A DNA stretch of 64,000 bases, taken from NCBI GenBank assembly GCA_910589415.1, contig OU342636.1:2834437-2898436 (forward strand). Reading direction: 5' to 3'. The position numbers and the translations under genes were made by a program. The DNA is from Malachius bipustulatus. Taxonomy: Eukaryota; Arthropoda; Insecta; Coleoptera; Melyridae. This document shows, in pieces, positions 21,500 through 33,534 of the stretch. The number at the start of each line of letters is the position of its first letter. Position 1 is the stretch's first letter. Under the pieces are notes generated by a model. The model worked only from the letters and a program-made list of their open reading frames with translations. It searched no databases and was not told the origin of the DNA.

Positions 21500-21640
21500 A
21501 CGGCCTCTGCAGCCTAGAGATTCCGCTTCAAGAAAACGTCGTCAACGCTGGGAAAAAGAAGACTCAAAATGTCGTGATCGTAGCACGTCGTAGCCACACT
21601 GTTTGTCACCGTCACCATAGAAAGGTACGCTATTAGGAGC
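21500..21640 (+). other. Dispersed segment shared with 27200-27250
   Basis: About 36 bp, beginning GATTCCGCTTCAAGAAAACG, is nearly identical in inverted orientation at 27205-27245. In one frame both encode RDSASRKRR-x-RWE, and both lie a short way before a splice-donor-like GT. It could be a repeated exon or an unrecognised element end. No function is assigned. Confidence 0.35.
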
Positions 21641-22499
21641 ATAATGTGGTGATGTGAAACTAAAAAAAAATTAAAAGTGAGAATAACCTTTAAATCTTTT
21701 CGGCTCGGCAGTGGCCAGTGGCAGTGACAGTGACAACATTTTTATTGTTTTGAGGAAGATGAAGTGTTTTTGTTTTATTTTCCTGCGATTATTGTTTGTA
21801 CTTGACTGTCTTGTTTAATCAGCTAATAAGTAAAGCTTATTTATGTAAGTAAAATTGGGACTGCGGGGTTAATTATCATAACTATACAAAGGACATTTGG
21901 ATAATTTGAATTTGAACATTCCTCTGTGGTAATTCAGCTTGGTAAATGAAACCCATAAATCCCAGAACCATCTATTTATTTATAGTTGGACCAGAGATAT
22001 AACGAAACGAATTCTGTCATTTTATAAATTTTTAGATTATTTAAATATTGTTGAAGTCATAAAATATGACAGTTTAACAATTAGATTTTTTCGTTATATC
22101 TCTTGGTAGACTATAACTATTTTGTTTAACAAACAATAAAAATACAATAAATGCTTTATCGCTAGTAGCCTGCTGATTGCTGATTCACAGATTCCCACAA
22201 TTCCAAAGGTCTATTATTGTTGTAGTGAAAAATTTACTGTGCTTTTATCGATTTTCAAGGGAAAAGTAATTGGGAAAATAAAATTGTTGATTTAAGTAAA
22301 TTAAGTAGTTCTCATCGACATCAATATTTTGATATAGAGGCCATTTTATACCTAATCAGTGATTATCCACATGATCACTTGATTAGTCTCCTGCAAGCAG
22401 GCCTGCGCTGAAGTCACATGAATGTGTTGTCTTTTGTCACATGCAGTGAATAAAAATTAGTATATTATGCAATAATACTTTCAACTAATCTGTGAATAT

Positions 22500-23153
22500 A
22501 TTTCAGAAATGTTACCTATCATCGCTGATCACTTGTTGATGGGGGGCGACGGACAGCAGAAGCAAAGGGAGCAAAACCAACAACTATATGTCTGCAGCGA
22601 AAGGCCTTACGGGCAAATTGTAATGCCTTTGCTCTCCCAGGGAAGAGATTTGTTGAGCTATTTAGACTCAATAAAGAACTCGCCAATAACTTGATAAATG
22701 CTGTGAGGCCATAATTAAACAATTGAGTCTATGTGTCGGGTTTAAGCACAGAAATCAAAGTGTTGACAGCATTACGTTTTTATGCAACACGGTGCTACCA
22801 AAGGAGCAATTTGGGTTTGAGCCAAACCTGCATGCTTTCATAGGTAAGTTATGAAATATTTTCTTATGCATATACGAACTTATTTATTTTTTAAATCTTT
22901 ATTATTGTTTTTTCTAGATGCATACCTACGTGGAGTTACAGCTTGTATCAAGAGATTTATTGGACTTCTAAAAAATCGTTTTAGGTGTTTACTGAAAGAA
23001 CGTGTTGCTAGATATTCACCCCAATTTGTCAGAACTCTTGTCAACTCCTCTGAAATATTACAGAACATGTGCATTAACGAAAAAGTGCCCTTGCTAGGTG
23101 ATGCTTTGCAGTTACTTTGTAAGGCAAATGTACAGCAAGACAAAAGACAATAA
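22500..23153 (+). pseudogene. PIF/Harbinger transposase remnant
   Basis: Pieces of a HARBI1-like DDE transposase in shifting frames. Near 22600-22690 one frame reads FVELFRLNKELANNLI. Near 22760-22800 another gives LRFYATRCYQ, the conserved N-terminal Harbinger block. 22919-23153 encodes IKRFIGLLKNRFRCLLKER and EILQNMCI, the C-terminal block. The central catalytic part is missing. Between the last two blocks lie a GTAAGT donor (about 22841) and a TTTTTTCTAG acceptor (about 22917), so a fossil intron is possible. Clearly dead. Confidence 0.8.
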
Positions 23154-23370
23154 TGATATGCTGAATGAAGGACACTGATTGTATAGTCCAATAAAGTCTA
23201 AAAAGTCATACGTATCGATTAAGAATACACATCCTTTTGATAGTTCGATTTATTTTGTTTCATGTACGTGTTTTTATAGTAACCGTCCAGTTTGTCTAAA
23301 CACTCCATCCCGCATAAATAAGTATACGTCAACATTGGTTTTGAATGAGAATTAAATGCACAACACAGAG

Positions 23371-24584
23371 GGTCGTATGCTAGAAACTAAATTTCGCATT
23401 TGACAGCGCTGTTAACAACGGCACTGTTGTTAAAAATCACTTTGACATGGTCACGTGACCATGTTAAATGCTTTAACATCGTCATGTCAAATTTCATGTT
23501 GACAACGGCGTTAAAGCTAAAATCACCCAATTTGGTATGCTAGAAAGGAAAATCGAGTAGAAACAGTTGAATGTCAATGTTAAATGTCCATGTTACAATA
23601 ATCACAGGGTATGGATCGATTAATTATTATTAGCTGTCAAATTTTAGGAAGATTTTTAATAAATCCCGTATTATTCCAGAGTTAAGTGTTTTTCTATGTT
23701 TATTTACAGTGTCATTACAACTAAATATCAACAATCTTGTTCCATAAATTAAAAATTAACCAAGTATTAGGTAGGTATGTAGGTAACCTAGTATTTTTAT
23801 ACTATAATTTCAGTTTAAAGTATTTTTATAACCCCTTCTATCATAAAAGATCCTAATTTCAAAATTGAATACCTGACAACGGTGGGCATCAGATCTTGAA
23901 TTTCCAAAATTTTTCTTCGAGAAAGGAGTACCTAACTGTAGAAACACAGCAGGGACGCATTTTAAGGTTCAAAAAAATAATATAATATTATGTAAACATA
24001 CTTTACCATGGGCGGAGTAAATAGGGAAATATTTATTATTTTTCCTGCTTGATTTGTATGTATTTTTCATTTAGATTCAGAATAAAATTAAATAAAAAAA
24101 CATTAAACCATGGGCAGACCAAACTGCGGGTTGGTGTAAATCTTATTTAATTAAATTGTTTTCCCTGCTTGATGTTTACTACTTTGAAACGTTTACGTTT
24201 GTTATTATTTATGTTACAACACAACAATGACGTTGAGTTTCGTGTTTATCTAGCTCATGCGCATGCGTTCAGTAGGCACTAGCCAACATTCTAACAACGC
24301 GAAACCAAAATTGGCCACGACCATCTCGGATCGCCGATCAATTACGAAATTGAACTTCGGTTCGGCTTCGATCTAGCTCGTGAATTGTTCTTAGCCTGTA
24401 ATCAGCGAATATACAACGTTGCCGCTATTGTTCATGTTACATTTTTAACATGATGATGTTACCTAACAACAGTGTCAAATCATGAATATTTCTTTCTAGC
24501 ATACCGAATTGATTTTAACAACAACGTCAGATTGACATCGGTGTTACGTTAACAACGCCAAATGAGATTTTCTAGCATACGACC
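23371..24584. mobile_element. Unclassified TIR element, 1.2 kb
   Basis: Inverted ends GGTCGTATGCTAGAAA, with CAGAG at 23366-23370 and 24585-24589 (5-bp duplication; the exact boundary is ambiguous by a base). The subterminal regions are rich in GTTAACAACG/CGTTGTTAAC motifs. A perfect 20-bp palindrome centred on CACGTG lies at 23445-23464. No ORF. The superfamily is unknown. Confidence 0.7.
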
Positions 24585-24819
24585 CAGAGGATAGAATGTC
24601 ATTACGTGAATAAATTTTATGTAGTTGTCAGTGGCTCTCAAACTGACGTAAGCGCTTCAATTCATTGTTTGAATGATTCCTTCAATAATTTACGCTCGTT
24701 CACAACTTGACAATTAACTGTTTGACATTTTCTGGTGAAATTAAAAATATTAATTCGGACGGTTAGTGTGACGTCACATGTGACTTTTTAAAGTTAATCC
24801 TACTATAAAACATTGTAAA

Positions 24820-25370
24820 TAGATATTTCTTATAGTTAGGCTACATTTATAAATAGTAGGCTGTTATGTAGATAGTAGGTTGTAAGTAGTTATTTTTCAT
24901 ACAAGACTGTGAAATGACACTTTTGCACATGGAGAATGGAAATTTTTCCGAGCAAGCAAATCATTCGAGAATGCAAAAGTGGCATTTCACAGTGTCGTAT
25001 CAAACGACATTTTTTCGAATACTGAACCTATCCGAAAGCTTAAAAAACACTAAGAATATGAATAGAAAATGTTGACGTTCTGTAACTTGCTGCATGTAAT
25101 ATTTTAATATTCACCATGACAAACAAGCTTTAGTAAACAATAAATGAAAAGACGTGTACACACGTACTAGTGTGCAAAAGTATTTTGCTCTCTAGTAGAT
25201 GCAAATTTGACATTTTGATACTTCATAAGTATTACGTAAAAGTGAAGTTTTAATGACAGTATTCGAAAATGAAAATAGATATTTTCTATACTTACATGCT
25301 AAATGTGTAAATAGTAAGTTGTAATTTTTTTATCATTAGGCTAGATCTTTAAATTGGCTGTAATATGGTG
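24820..25370. repeat. Hairpin-containing repeat region
   Basis: An inverted pair around GTGAAATGACACTTTTGCA (about 24910) and GCAAAAGTGGCATTTCAC (about 24978) forms a long hairpin. ATTTTTTCGAATACTG (about 25010) and CAGTATTCGAAAAT (about 25257) are inverted too. TAGGCTACATTTATAAATAG-like runs recur near 24838 and 25290. Probably decayed non-autonomous elements; no ORF. Confidence 0.5.
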
Positions 25371-25390
25371 GTTTCAAAGCGGTGAGTTTT

Positions 25391-25765
25391 TATATAGTTC
25401 GCGTCCCCTTCTCAAAATCCGTCTTCTCAGAAACTAAGCATCGTACATCCTCAAGCAAAGCAAAAAAATTGCCCGAGGATGTACGACGCTTATACATATA
25501 GTTTCTGAGATATTCCCAGTGACCATATTAATTACTCACCGGGTACTGGATGTTAACGCAAGGTGCAAATTAGAAGAAAATGTTCTTCCCTCAATTGGAG
25601 GAATTGTCCAGATGCCCCCCAGTAATTTTCTTCCATATATGGTAGATACTTTTTGAAATCGCTCGGGTAAATCTGGGCAAAAGGCAATTAGCCGCGCAAC
25701 GCAACGCACTAGACCCCTACTTGACATGACGGATTTTCAAAAGGGGACTCGAACTATAATATAAA
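25391..25765. mobile_element. MITE, about 375 bp
   Basis: Inverted ends ATAGTTCGCGTCCCCTTCTC and ATAGTTCGAGTCCCCTTTTG, with pairing continuing to AAAATCCGTC. An inner hairpin pairs a CATCGTACATCCTC stretch near 25440 with GAGGATGTACGACG near 25475. No ORF. The duplication is unclear because the flanks are AT-rich. Confidence 0.7.
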
Positions 25766-26550
25766 AGCCTGCTTTTCGTCCATTTGGGAGATTCAAGGCA
25801 TTTTTGTCACCATCTCCGTAACTAAAATTGTGTTGACCAGAAATTTAATAATATTATTGTTTGTGTTTTCATTCTTATGTAATGGAATAAAGTTGTTATA
25901 CCTTCGGGGTTTGCAGATATACATAATTTGGCGTTAAGAAAAAAACTCAAGTCATTGGTGATGAGATGTCATTAACTGTATACTTTATACCAAACATTTT
26001 ATTAACTTAATTACCGCGGAGTAGCAATTTATTGAATAGTTCTTGTAACATAGTATGCATTGAAAAATATGAAATGTTTTTTTGTAAAATTTAAAGGGCT
26101 TTAGCTTACTGATCGTTAATAAATAAACAAACATTTTGTTTATCAATAAATTAATTTCTCACTTGTCAAAAGCAAGTTATCCCTAAAATAAGGTTAGGCA
26201 ACCCATAATATACAGTGTGTAAAAGTGTAAGTGGCAGTACATGGAGATCTTGGAAACGGCAAGATATACACGGTCGGTTAAATTAGAGAAAAGTTGCACA
26301 ACTTAATGCTTAATGAGAATCTGAATTTTTTCTTTGAATATTTCCAGTCATTGCTGAAATATCCTCAAAAAACTGAAAAATCAAAATTTCTTATTTTAAC
26401 CATATCTTTTTTATTATTGAGAAATAATGAATTATTTTTTGTAGGCTTACATAAGTCGTCAAAAGCTATCCACTTGGCATTACAAAAATTTTCAAAGCCG
26501 ACTAGATCTCAGAGTTTTCATAGCCAACTTTTGTTTTTCTTATAGCCGCC
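25766..26550. other. Noncoding AT-rich sequence
   Basis: No credible gene. 26440-26550 is part of a repeat that is inverted at about 29830-29930 (a CTAGATCTCAGAGTTTTCAT-like stretch), so element fragments are present. Confidence 0.5.
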
Positions 26551-26854
26551 ATATTGGGTTTTTATGTCGTTCGGTATAAAATAAATCAAGGAAACCAAAA
26601 ATTATTAACATTCGAAAAAATTAAATTTTCAAGAATTGTGTTTTTTTGCGGAAAAAACAAAAAAAAATTCACCCAATTACATTATTATGAAGTCATATTA
26701 TTTGCTGTATGGTTTTTTACTTTTCATAATTATGATATTCGGTATGTAAAGTTTTTTTTTCGAAAAAGAATAAAATTTTTGATTTTTTTTTTAATGTTAT
26801 TAATTTTGAGTTTCCTTGATTTATTTCATACCGAACGACATAAAAAACCAATAT
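26551..26854. mobile_element. Palindromic element, about 304 bp
   Basis: The left arm from ATATTGGGTTTTTATGTCG and the right arm ending CGACATAAAAAACCAATAT are inverted copies of about 110 bp each, with an AT-rich spacer. Part of its left arm plus the upstream flank is found inverted near 29790-29930. Confidence 0.65.
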
Positions 26855-27109
26855 GCATTAAACTACAGCCAAACGGCTCGAACTCCATGGAAACATAGAA
26901 TATGATTTGGTTCAATTCAATTGATGGCGATCGCAGGCCAATGTATGAAAACAACCTCAATAAGTCAAACTTCAGGACCACGTGAACTTAAAACTTCAAC
27001 TAAATCACGACAACTGACAACAATGGCCACGTGAACGGTTTGTTTACTTGGAACCGTTTACGCTTAGCCCAACCTAGTGACGTCACACTGACGGCAGATA
27101 AGTAGTGAG

Positions 27110-27298
27110 CTACAAGACTTTAGTTATCCTGAGGCTTACCTCATCTAAGATTCTCTCACTGTACGAGCACTCGTAGTGACTCGTAGCAGCAACCAGCCGC
27201 CATGTTGATTCCCAGCGTAGACGACGTTTTCTTGAAGCGGAATCTCGCAGCAGTTCTTTACCAAATTCTTGATGTTCGAAATTTTTCTGGATGTTCAC
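27110..27298 (-). CDS. Possible exon of an unidentified minus-strand gene
   Basis: An ATG-led frame of 62 codons with a basic SRKRRLRW segment. A good splice donor (GAG|GTAAGC) falls inside it near 27135, so only the first 50 or so codons would be exonic. The 36-bp core recurs at 21500. The 17.8-kb element ends 28 bp upstream of the ATG. I do not recognise the protein. It may be a fragment of a repeat, and the call is weak. Confidence 0.25.
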   Translation of the reverse strand: MNIQKNFEHQEFGKELLRDSASRKRRLRWESTWRLVAATSHYECSYSERILDEVSLRITKVL

Positions 27299-27627
27299 GA
27301 TGTTTGGTTACGTTTTGGTGGTCTACATAGACCTAGAATATAAATGGACGAACCCTTGAGACTAAAATTTGTTGCCAACCAAAGTTAGGCAACCATACAT
27401 ACAAGTAAGGGCAAAGAGACGTATTCAATTCAACAATACAAGTTCAAACAAAGAATAATCAAGAATTCCGCATTCTTGGTGTTTTTTGAGCGATAGAACA
27501 ATTAATGTTAACAGTTATATCTGACATTAGTATAAATAAATAAATATTTACTATTATTGGCCTTGTATGGAAATTGTAGGTGTATAACAAATAGATCTGA
27601 TTTTAATATCCATACTGGTTAACAGCA

Positions 27628-28040
27628 TCCCACTGGACATTGAACATTACGAAACGTTGCAGCAATATTGATTTTTCATTACTTTTGAAAATTTCATTTG
27701 GTAAGTTGTTGGAACCTTCCTGCAAGCTTAGCTTCAGGAAAGTTACAATTGAAAATTGCCCGGTAAGTTCATAAAGCTAAAAAAGTAATGTTGCAGCTGT
27801 AATGTTTCAGCAAGGTTAATATTGAAACCTCACTGCAAATTTATTTTTGCAAGTTACTTTTGAAGTGCACTGTCATTGCAAAAATAAAGTTGCGGTTGCA
27901 AAGTTTCAACAATATGAACTTTGAAAAGGCGGTGGAATCTCACCTTGCAACTTGCCTAATAAATGCAAGAAAGTTTCTATTTAGTCGTACGAATGAAACT
28001 TTCCATCAATGTTAGTTTTGAAAATACAATGTAAGTTAAT
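27628..28040 (+). repeat. CCCACTGG-led repeat rich in GCAACGTTGC-like motifs, left copy
   Basis: Begins CCCACTGGACATTGAA and continues with many variants of TTGCAGCAATATTG and AAGTTGC, a degenerate short-period texture. An inverted relative ends at 44662. Confidence 0.55.
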
Positions 28041-29600
28041 TTTAAAAACTATTTTAAAAGTGCACTAGATAGGTATATGTACCTACTTTACCGCCTATAC
28101 CTACCAACATATTTTTTTTACCTATTATGATAGCTATCTGCTGAATTTATAATCTATAGCATACCTACCTATAAAATTTAGGAGTTTTCTAATAATGTCT
28201 TGAAAAAAAGACTACTTAAATGCGAATTTTGGAAAATTTAATTCTTCGCGGCGGAAATGATACCTAGTGCATTATGGTTGACACGTCAGTTTACCTGCAC
28301 CTGTGACCGGGTTTCGTTATATGATAGGTAGAATATGTAATTATAGGTAAAGAATACCCGCCTATACCTACCTAGATTTTAATTTTTATCAGGTCGTTTC
28401 AATGTTTTCACTCGTTTGGTTTGCCTTTTTAGTAGGTAATAGGTATACATAATTAAGTAGGTACCTACCTACAACAATTCTTTCTTTCGGTAATTTATTA
28501 TCATCGACATAGAAGAATAAACAATTCGGGATCCGGTGGTTGACCTAGATATTATGCATTTATGTTCTTTAACAGGATAGGAATGCATGTTTGGGTAACG
28601 TAGCATCGGGACCTATTGATGGTGATTCATTCCCTTCACATCTATCTTATTTATTGTCTATATTTACAGCTTTTTCGTTTTAATATTTTTCATTCCTTTG
28701 AATCCTAAGTTGGTGGGCATAGTATGGAATATCGTTACAGTGTTGTCAAATATCATCGTAACTATATTTTTTTAGAACAAAGATAACTTCGAAGTACTTG
28801 ACACGGAAATACATAATAATTATTGCGATAGCAGAAAATGCCTGAAAACGTAAATAATATAATTTTGTGTAACAAGTGCATAAAGTGGTTTTTCATTACT
28901 GGAAGTTTGACCGAGGCAGTGCGTCAATTCCGAAAGTGAAGTGACTCAACAACTTTATGCACACTGTTGCGTAGGTACATAATTTTTCTACGATAATTAC
29001 TTGAATTAGAAAGAACACTTCATTACAAAAAAAAAAAACACTTTTTGATCTCGTAATTGATTCATTACTTGATTATTCAAAAAAATTTTTCAAAATTTTA
29101 GGGGACTCAATTTTTTATACATTCATTTATTTATTTTTCCTTATGAAAATTATTTTTATCAATATTCATAGGTAATATTAATTACTCAAAGGAACATCAG
29201 CAAAACATTCAACAACAAACTTCACTTGAAACATTTTTTGCAACCTGCTCGTAATTTAAAGTTGTGCCGTTATAGGAATTGTTGGGTTAATTAACAATTT
29301 CTTCTCGTGTACCAACTTGATGTTTAATTTGAATCGCCTTCTCAATTTTAGTTGACAAAAAGTGCTGTTAATTTGACACAAATACGACAAATAACAGGTT
29401 TTTAGTTGTGTTATGGAAATCGCACCAAACCATCAAATACGATCCTGACACGCGTAGACCATAAAAATGGATTTACAAAATTAACCTGCTCATACCATAT
29501 ACGAAGAAAAATATAACAATTACAAGAAGACATAAGATAAGAAAACATAAAATCAAATTATAGAACAGGCAGGATACTTCGGTGAAAAAAATGCGTATTT
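28041..29600. other. AT-rich noncoding interior
   Basis: No gene. Contains TAGGTACCTACC-type simple repeats (around 28080, 28440) and poly(A/T) runs. Confidence 0.5.
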
Positions 29601-29930
29601 GTTATTAGGTTGCGGTTAGTGGCAGATGTAGGAAAAAGGGCATATTTAATAAATAATTTCTACATATCCATTTTATGGCACAGAAATTTTAAAGGAATTG
29701 AACTAAAGTTTTTACAAAAATTTTTGGAAACACATAAAATAGCAGAAATACATATCCAAAATTCGAAAAAGAAGCAAAAAATATTTTTGAATTACTTTTT
29801 GCTTTCCTTGTTTCTTTGATAACGAATGACACGAAAAAACGATATGGCGGCCATAAGAAAAAAAAGTTGGCTATGAAATACTCTGGGATCTAGTCGGCTT
29901 TGAAAATTTTTGAAATACCAAATTAAGAAA
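29600..29930. repeat. Dispersed repeat fragment
   Basis: 29605-29720 (a GGTTAGTGGCAGATGTAGG start and an AAGGAATTGAACT end) has relatives at 37995-38085 and 38218-38320. 29790-29930 is the inverse of about 26440-26610. A family of old elements; the short ORF at 29610-29819 is not credible as a gene. Confidence 0.55.
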
Positions 29931-30469
29931 CTTTCTATAAAAATCAACATTCAAATGCGACTATCTCCTAAACGATAGGCGACTTTTATCAAGAGTTCAT
30001 TTTTTTGGAAAATGAGTCGATTATAATCTACGCTCGGTATTTGAAAATGTTTAATTTCATTGCGTATTAAGATGTTCAAAGAGTGTGAAACCTGAAAAAC
30101 TCATTTACATCTACGCCAATAAATAACGTCATGTATAATTTTGGTATTGCACTTTATTTTGTCCCACAAAACCATAACATACGAAATTTCATCAAAATTG
30201 CTATCAGAAGAAGAAAATAAGTTGACTTTAAATCGACTTGGTTTCTTCCGAGGAACATTTGGTAGTAAGCTGTAAAGACATTTCAGGGACACCTGAATTA
30301 ACATATTTGTTGTTAAGATACGTTCATCAAAACTAATCGCGACTTTAGCTAAGTCGGGATTTAAAAATGTCTAAGGTGCAGTCGGGCATTAATGATATTA
30401 TAGCCCCGCATGAAAAGTCTTTTTTCTTTTTTATATTTTACAAAGTCGTTTTTAAAGCGACAACATTTT

Positions 30470-30545
30470 TTGCCAACGCTGCTAAGATTCGAGCCACGCC
30501 ACGACCCGATTAGGTAGTCCCATCCCTTAACGGTAAAGTGCTGAA
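30470..30545 (-). repeat. Possible tRNA-derived SINE head
   Basis: Read on the minus strand, GTTAAGGGATGGGACTACC is followed 20-25 nt later by GGCTCGAATC, resembling A- and B-box spacing of a tRNA-derived pol III promoter (B-box consensus GGTTCGANNCC). No full cloverleaf and no target duplication found. Confidence 0.35.
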
Positions 30546-31094
30546 GAAAAGAAAGATACTATTGTATTCTTTATTCTTATCTTATTCTTATTCTTTAATA
30601 GATAGATGGATAGAATGGAGTGGGGTTGTTTGGTTCGAAAAACCGAACACCACCAATCCGAAATCCGATCTCCGATCAAATAATACACAAGAGGCTACAG
30701 CCTAGACTGTTACGGATATTCCCATAATGCGTTTGCGTAAAAGCGGCGTGACCATTGCGCGGCAAACTCTTGGAAATTCAAAATATTCACTGTGATAGGA
30801 TAGGTATAGAGTTGATCAGCCATATGATAATAAAAACATGATATGTTTGATTTATTAAAAATAATTATTGTTTCCGAATCAACATTAATTTATTAGACAA
30901 AATTATAAAATTTTATATTTTTAGGCGCCTATTATTCAATGAAAAAAACGAATTACATAACAGGAAAAATAATTCATGACCAATATGGAAATACTTTGGA
31001 CTAAGAAAGTGCATGTCCTTATTAAAAAAATATTTTTTATTATTGCTTTTATTGAGTTAATAACACCAGTTTCTTAAAGGAAATTCACTGTATA

Positions 31095-33480
31095 TAGGGT
31101 GGTCCAACTTAAAACGTCAGGACTTTACCAAACGATAGATAACGTTAAAATAATGCCAGTTTCTCTAATACACTTATAGCCGGGAACGCTTTCTTTTCAA
31201 GTTGAAGTTTTGGGGAAAAAATAATGTTTTGCGAATATTGTCAAAACGGCTGCTTTAAAAAAATTGAAATTTGGCACGCAGCATGAGCTAAGTATCTTTC
31301 ATGATTTACGGCTTATGGTGATAAATTGCGAAAACCAGCGGCGGAGATATGGGTGTACCATCGCCCCTTTTCAAAAAAAAAAAAAATTGACGCCACTGAC
31401 TCTATGGAAAATTTAATATGTAATACTATTCAATGCCCTATGCTTTTTTAGAACAAAAAAGTACTCTCTAATTTTTTCACAAGGCGCACCGTTTTCGAGA
31501 TAATTCAGGTTTTCTTAGGTAATATCCGTAGCCATTTTAAGAATAACAGACAAATTCTAATCAAATAACTTTTACTTAAATAATTAAATAACAGAAATAA
31601 ACAACACCTAACTAATGTAACAATTGTCAGTAAAACCATAGAGTCAGTGGCGTCAATTTTTTTTAAAGGGGCGATGACACATACACTGAGAAAAATTTTT
31701 CATTGGCGGAAGTAAATTTGCAATTCCGCCAACTAAATTATTTAATTGATAACGAGCAACTAAATATTTAGTTGCGTCAACTAAATTATTTAGTTCCAGA
31801 ATTTGAGATATCCAACCAAGAATTAGTTGCCATAAGATACTGTATAAAAGTGATTGCAAATAAAACTTTCTGCTGTGAACTAAATAATAATTCAGTGAAC
31901 CACACTAAGCTTTCTTATGTCAATTTAATAAAACTGCGCAGAACTATTATCAGGTTCTCTCAATATTACTTTGAGTTCTCTCAACTAAATGAAACTCTTC
32001 TCCGAATCCAATCTTAGTTTGGATTTTTCCTACCTACCTTATCTAACCTACCTAACCTAAAAATTTGGTAATATTTTATTGAACTTTTCGTTTTGAAATT
32101 TTTTATTTATTGGTTGAGATTTCGGTTCTTGGTGAAATAATAATATTACCAATTACGGAAATCCCAAGCAATAAATAAAAAATTTCTACCCAATAAAGGT
32201 ACAAAATGAGCAGTGTCACGGCTCTCCTCATCCCGATCAACAATATAACAATAAAAAGTATCTGCACATTTTGCTGTCCATATTAATCATCCATTTGTCC
32301 ATAGTAATGTTAAATTTATAAATTACCTTTAATTATTGTTATATACGCGTAGACCGGGGGGGCGAGTCAAAACTGTACCATTTATTGGTTTGGTTTGTCT
32401 GAAATCCATTTAAGTACCTATACCAAGCTGCAGTAATGACGGCTTTCTGGTGATTTGAACTTCACGATTTGTCAGATTTATACAAACAAAGCTGCAAAAG
32501 AATATCAAACCGAATTATTTATTTACATTAAATAAGCAAGAAAAGTTTACTTAGATAAATTATTAGCAACACCCACGTTTAACGAACGCAGCTACATCAT
32601 GATGGCGTCTATATAATGGCGACTGATGTGTTTTATCTGAGGTTGCAGTTAGATGAATCTATACATACAGTAAATAAAGAAATATTTATTGCCATAATTC
32701 TGGTATAATTCTTTCAATACAAACGTTCTATTATTGAACCCTCTCAGTACACCACGCAAGAAATTTGTACTTGACACAATCATACCATAGTTGGAATAAT
32801 GAAAATCTGATATATTTCACGCAATTATGTTTGGAATATTCTGTTAAATATTTATTCCTACCTCCGGCAAGAAAAACCTATTTGTCTCAATAATTTTTAA
32901 CTTCTAAGAATCTTTGATTTCTTTAAACAAGATGACTTTATATGTTTAGTTGCTGGAATTAAATTATGTTCCAGTACAGATTCTTAGATTGTTAGCTAGG
33001 AGTGATATTATTATGCCAATATGGAAAATACTTCGTTACACAAAATGAGCTTCAATTAAATTATTTAATTCAATCAATTGCTCAATTTTAGTGAATCCAA
33101 CTAAGATTTGGTACTGTAAATGATAAAGTAGTTCTTATAACTAAATAAATTCTCTGGAGGAAATACCTCCAGCCTTTAGTTCTTTCAAGAATAATATTTC
33201 TCTCAGTGTACCCATATCTCCGCCGCTGGTTTTCGCAATTTATAACCATAAGCCGTAAATCATGAAAGATACTTAGCTCATGCTGCGTGCCAAATTTCAA
33301 TTTTTTTAAAGCACCTGTTTTGACAATATTCACAAAACATTATTTTTTTTCCCAAAACTTCAACACCCTGTATCTTGAAAAGGAAGCTTTCCCGGCTATA
33401 AGTGTATTAGAGAAACTGGCATTATTTTAACGTTATCTATCGTTTGGTAAAATCCTGACGTTTTAAGTTGGACCACCCTG
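31095..33480. mobile_element. Nested palindromic element B
   Basis: Inverted ends AGGGTGGTCCAACTTAAAAC, in the left arm of the 5.55-kb element. Arms of about 275 bp run through GATAACGTTAAAATAATGCC and CCGCCGCTGGTTTTCG-type stretches. The matching site in the right arm (near 34680) is uninterrupted, which defines the empty site; the flanks fit a TA/TATA duplication. An inner hairpin pairs about 31365-31430 with 31630-31672. Element E lies in its right arm. Confidence 0.78.
31684..33208. mobile_element. Nested TIR element E
   Basis: Ends CACTGAGAAAAAT and, inverted, CACTGAGAGAAAT, with TA on both sides (31682-31683, 33209-33210). Removing it restores the pairing of element B. The interior has AACTAAATTATTTAGTT-like palindromes and no ORF of substance. 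Confidence 0.68.
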
Positions 33481-33534
33481 TATATGCCATAATAGGTAAG
33501 TATGTAATATTAAAATCCAAACAATGGGGATATA

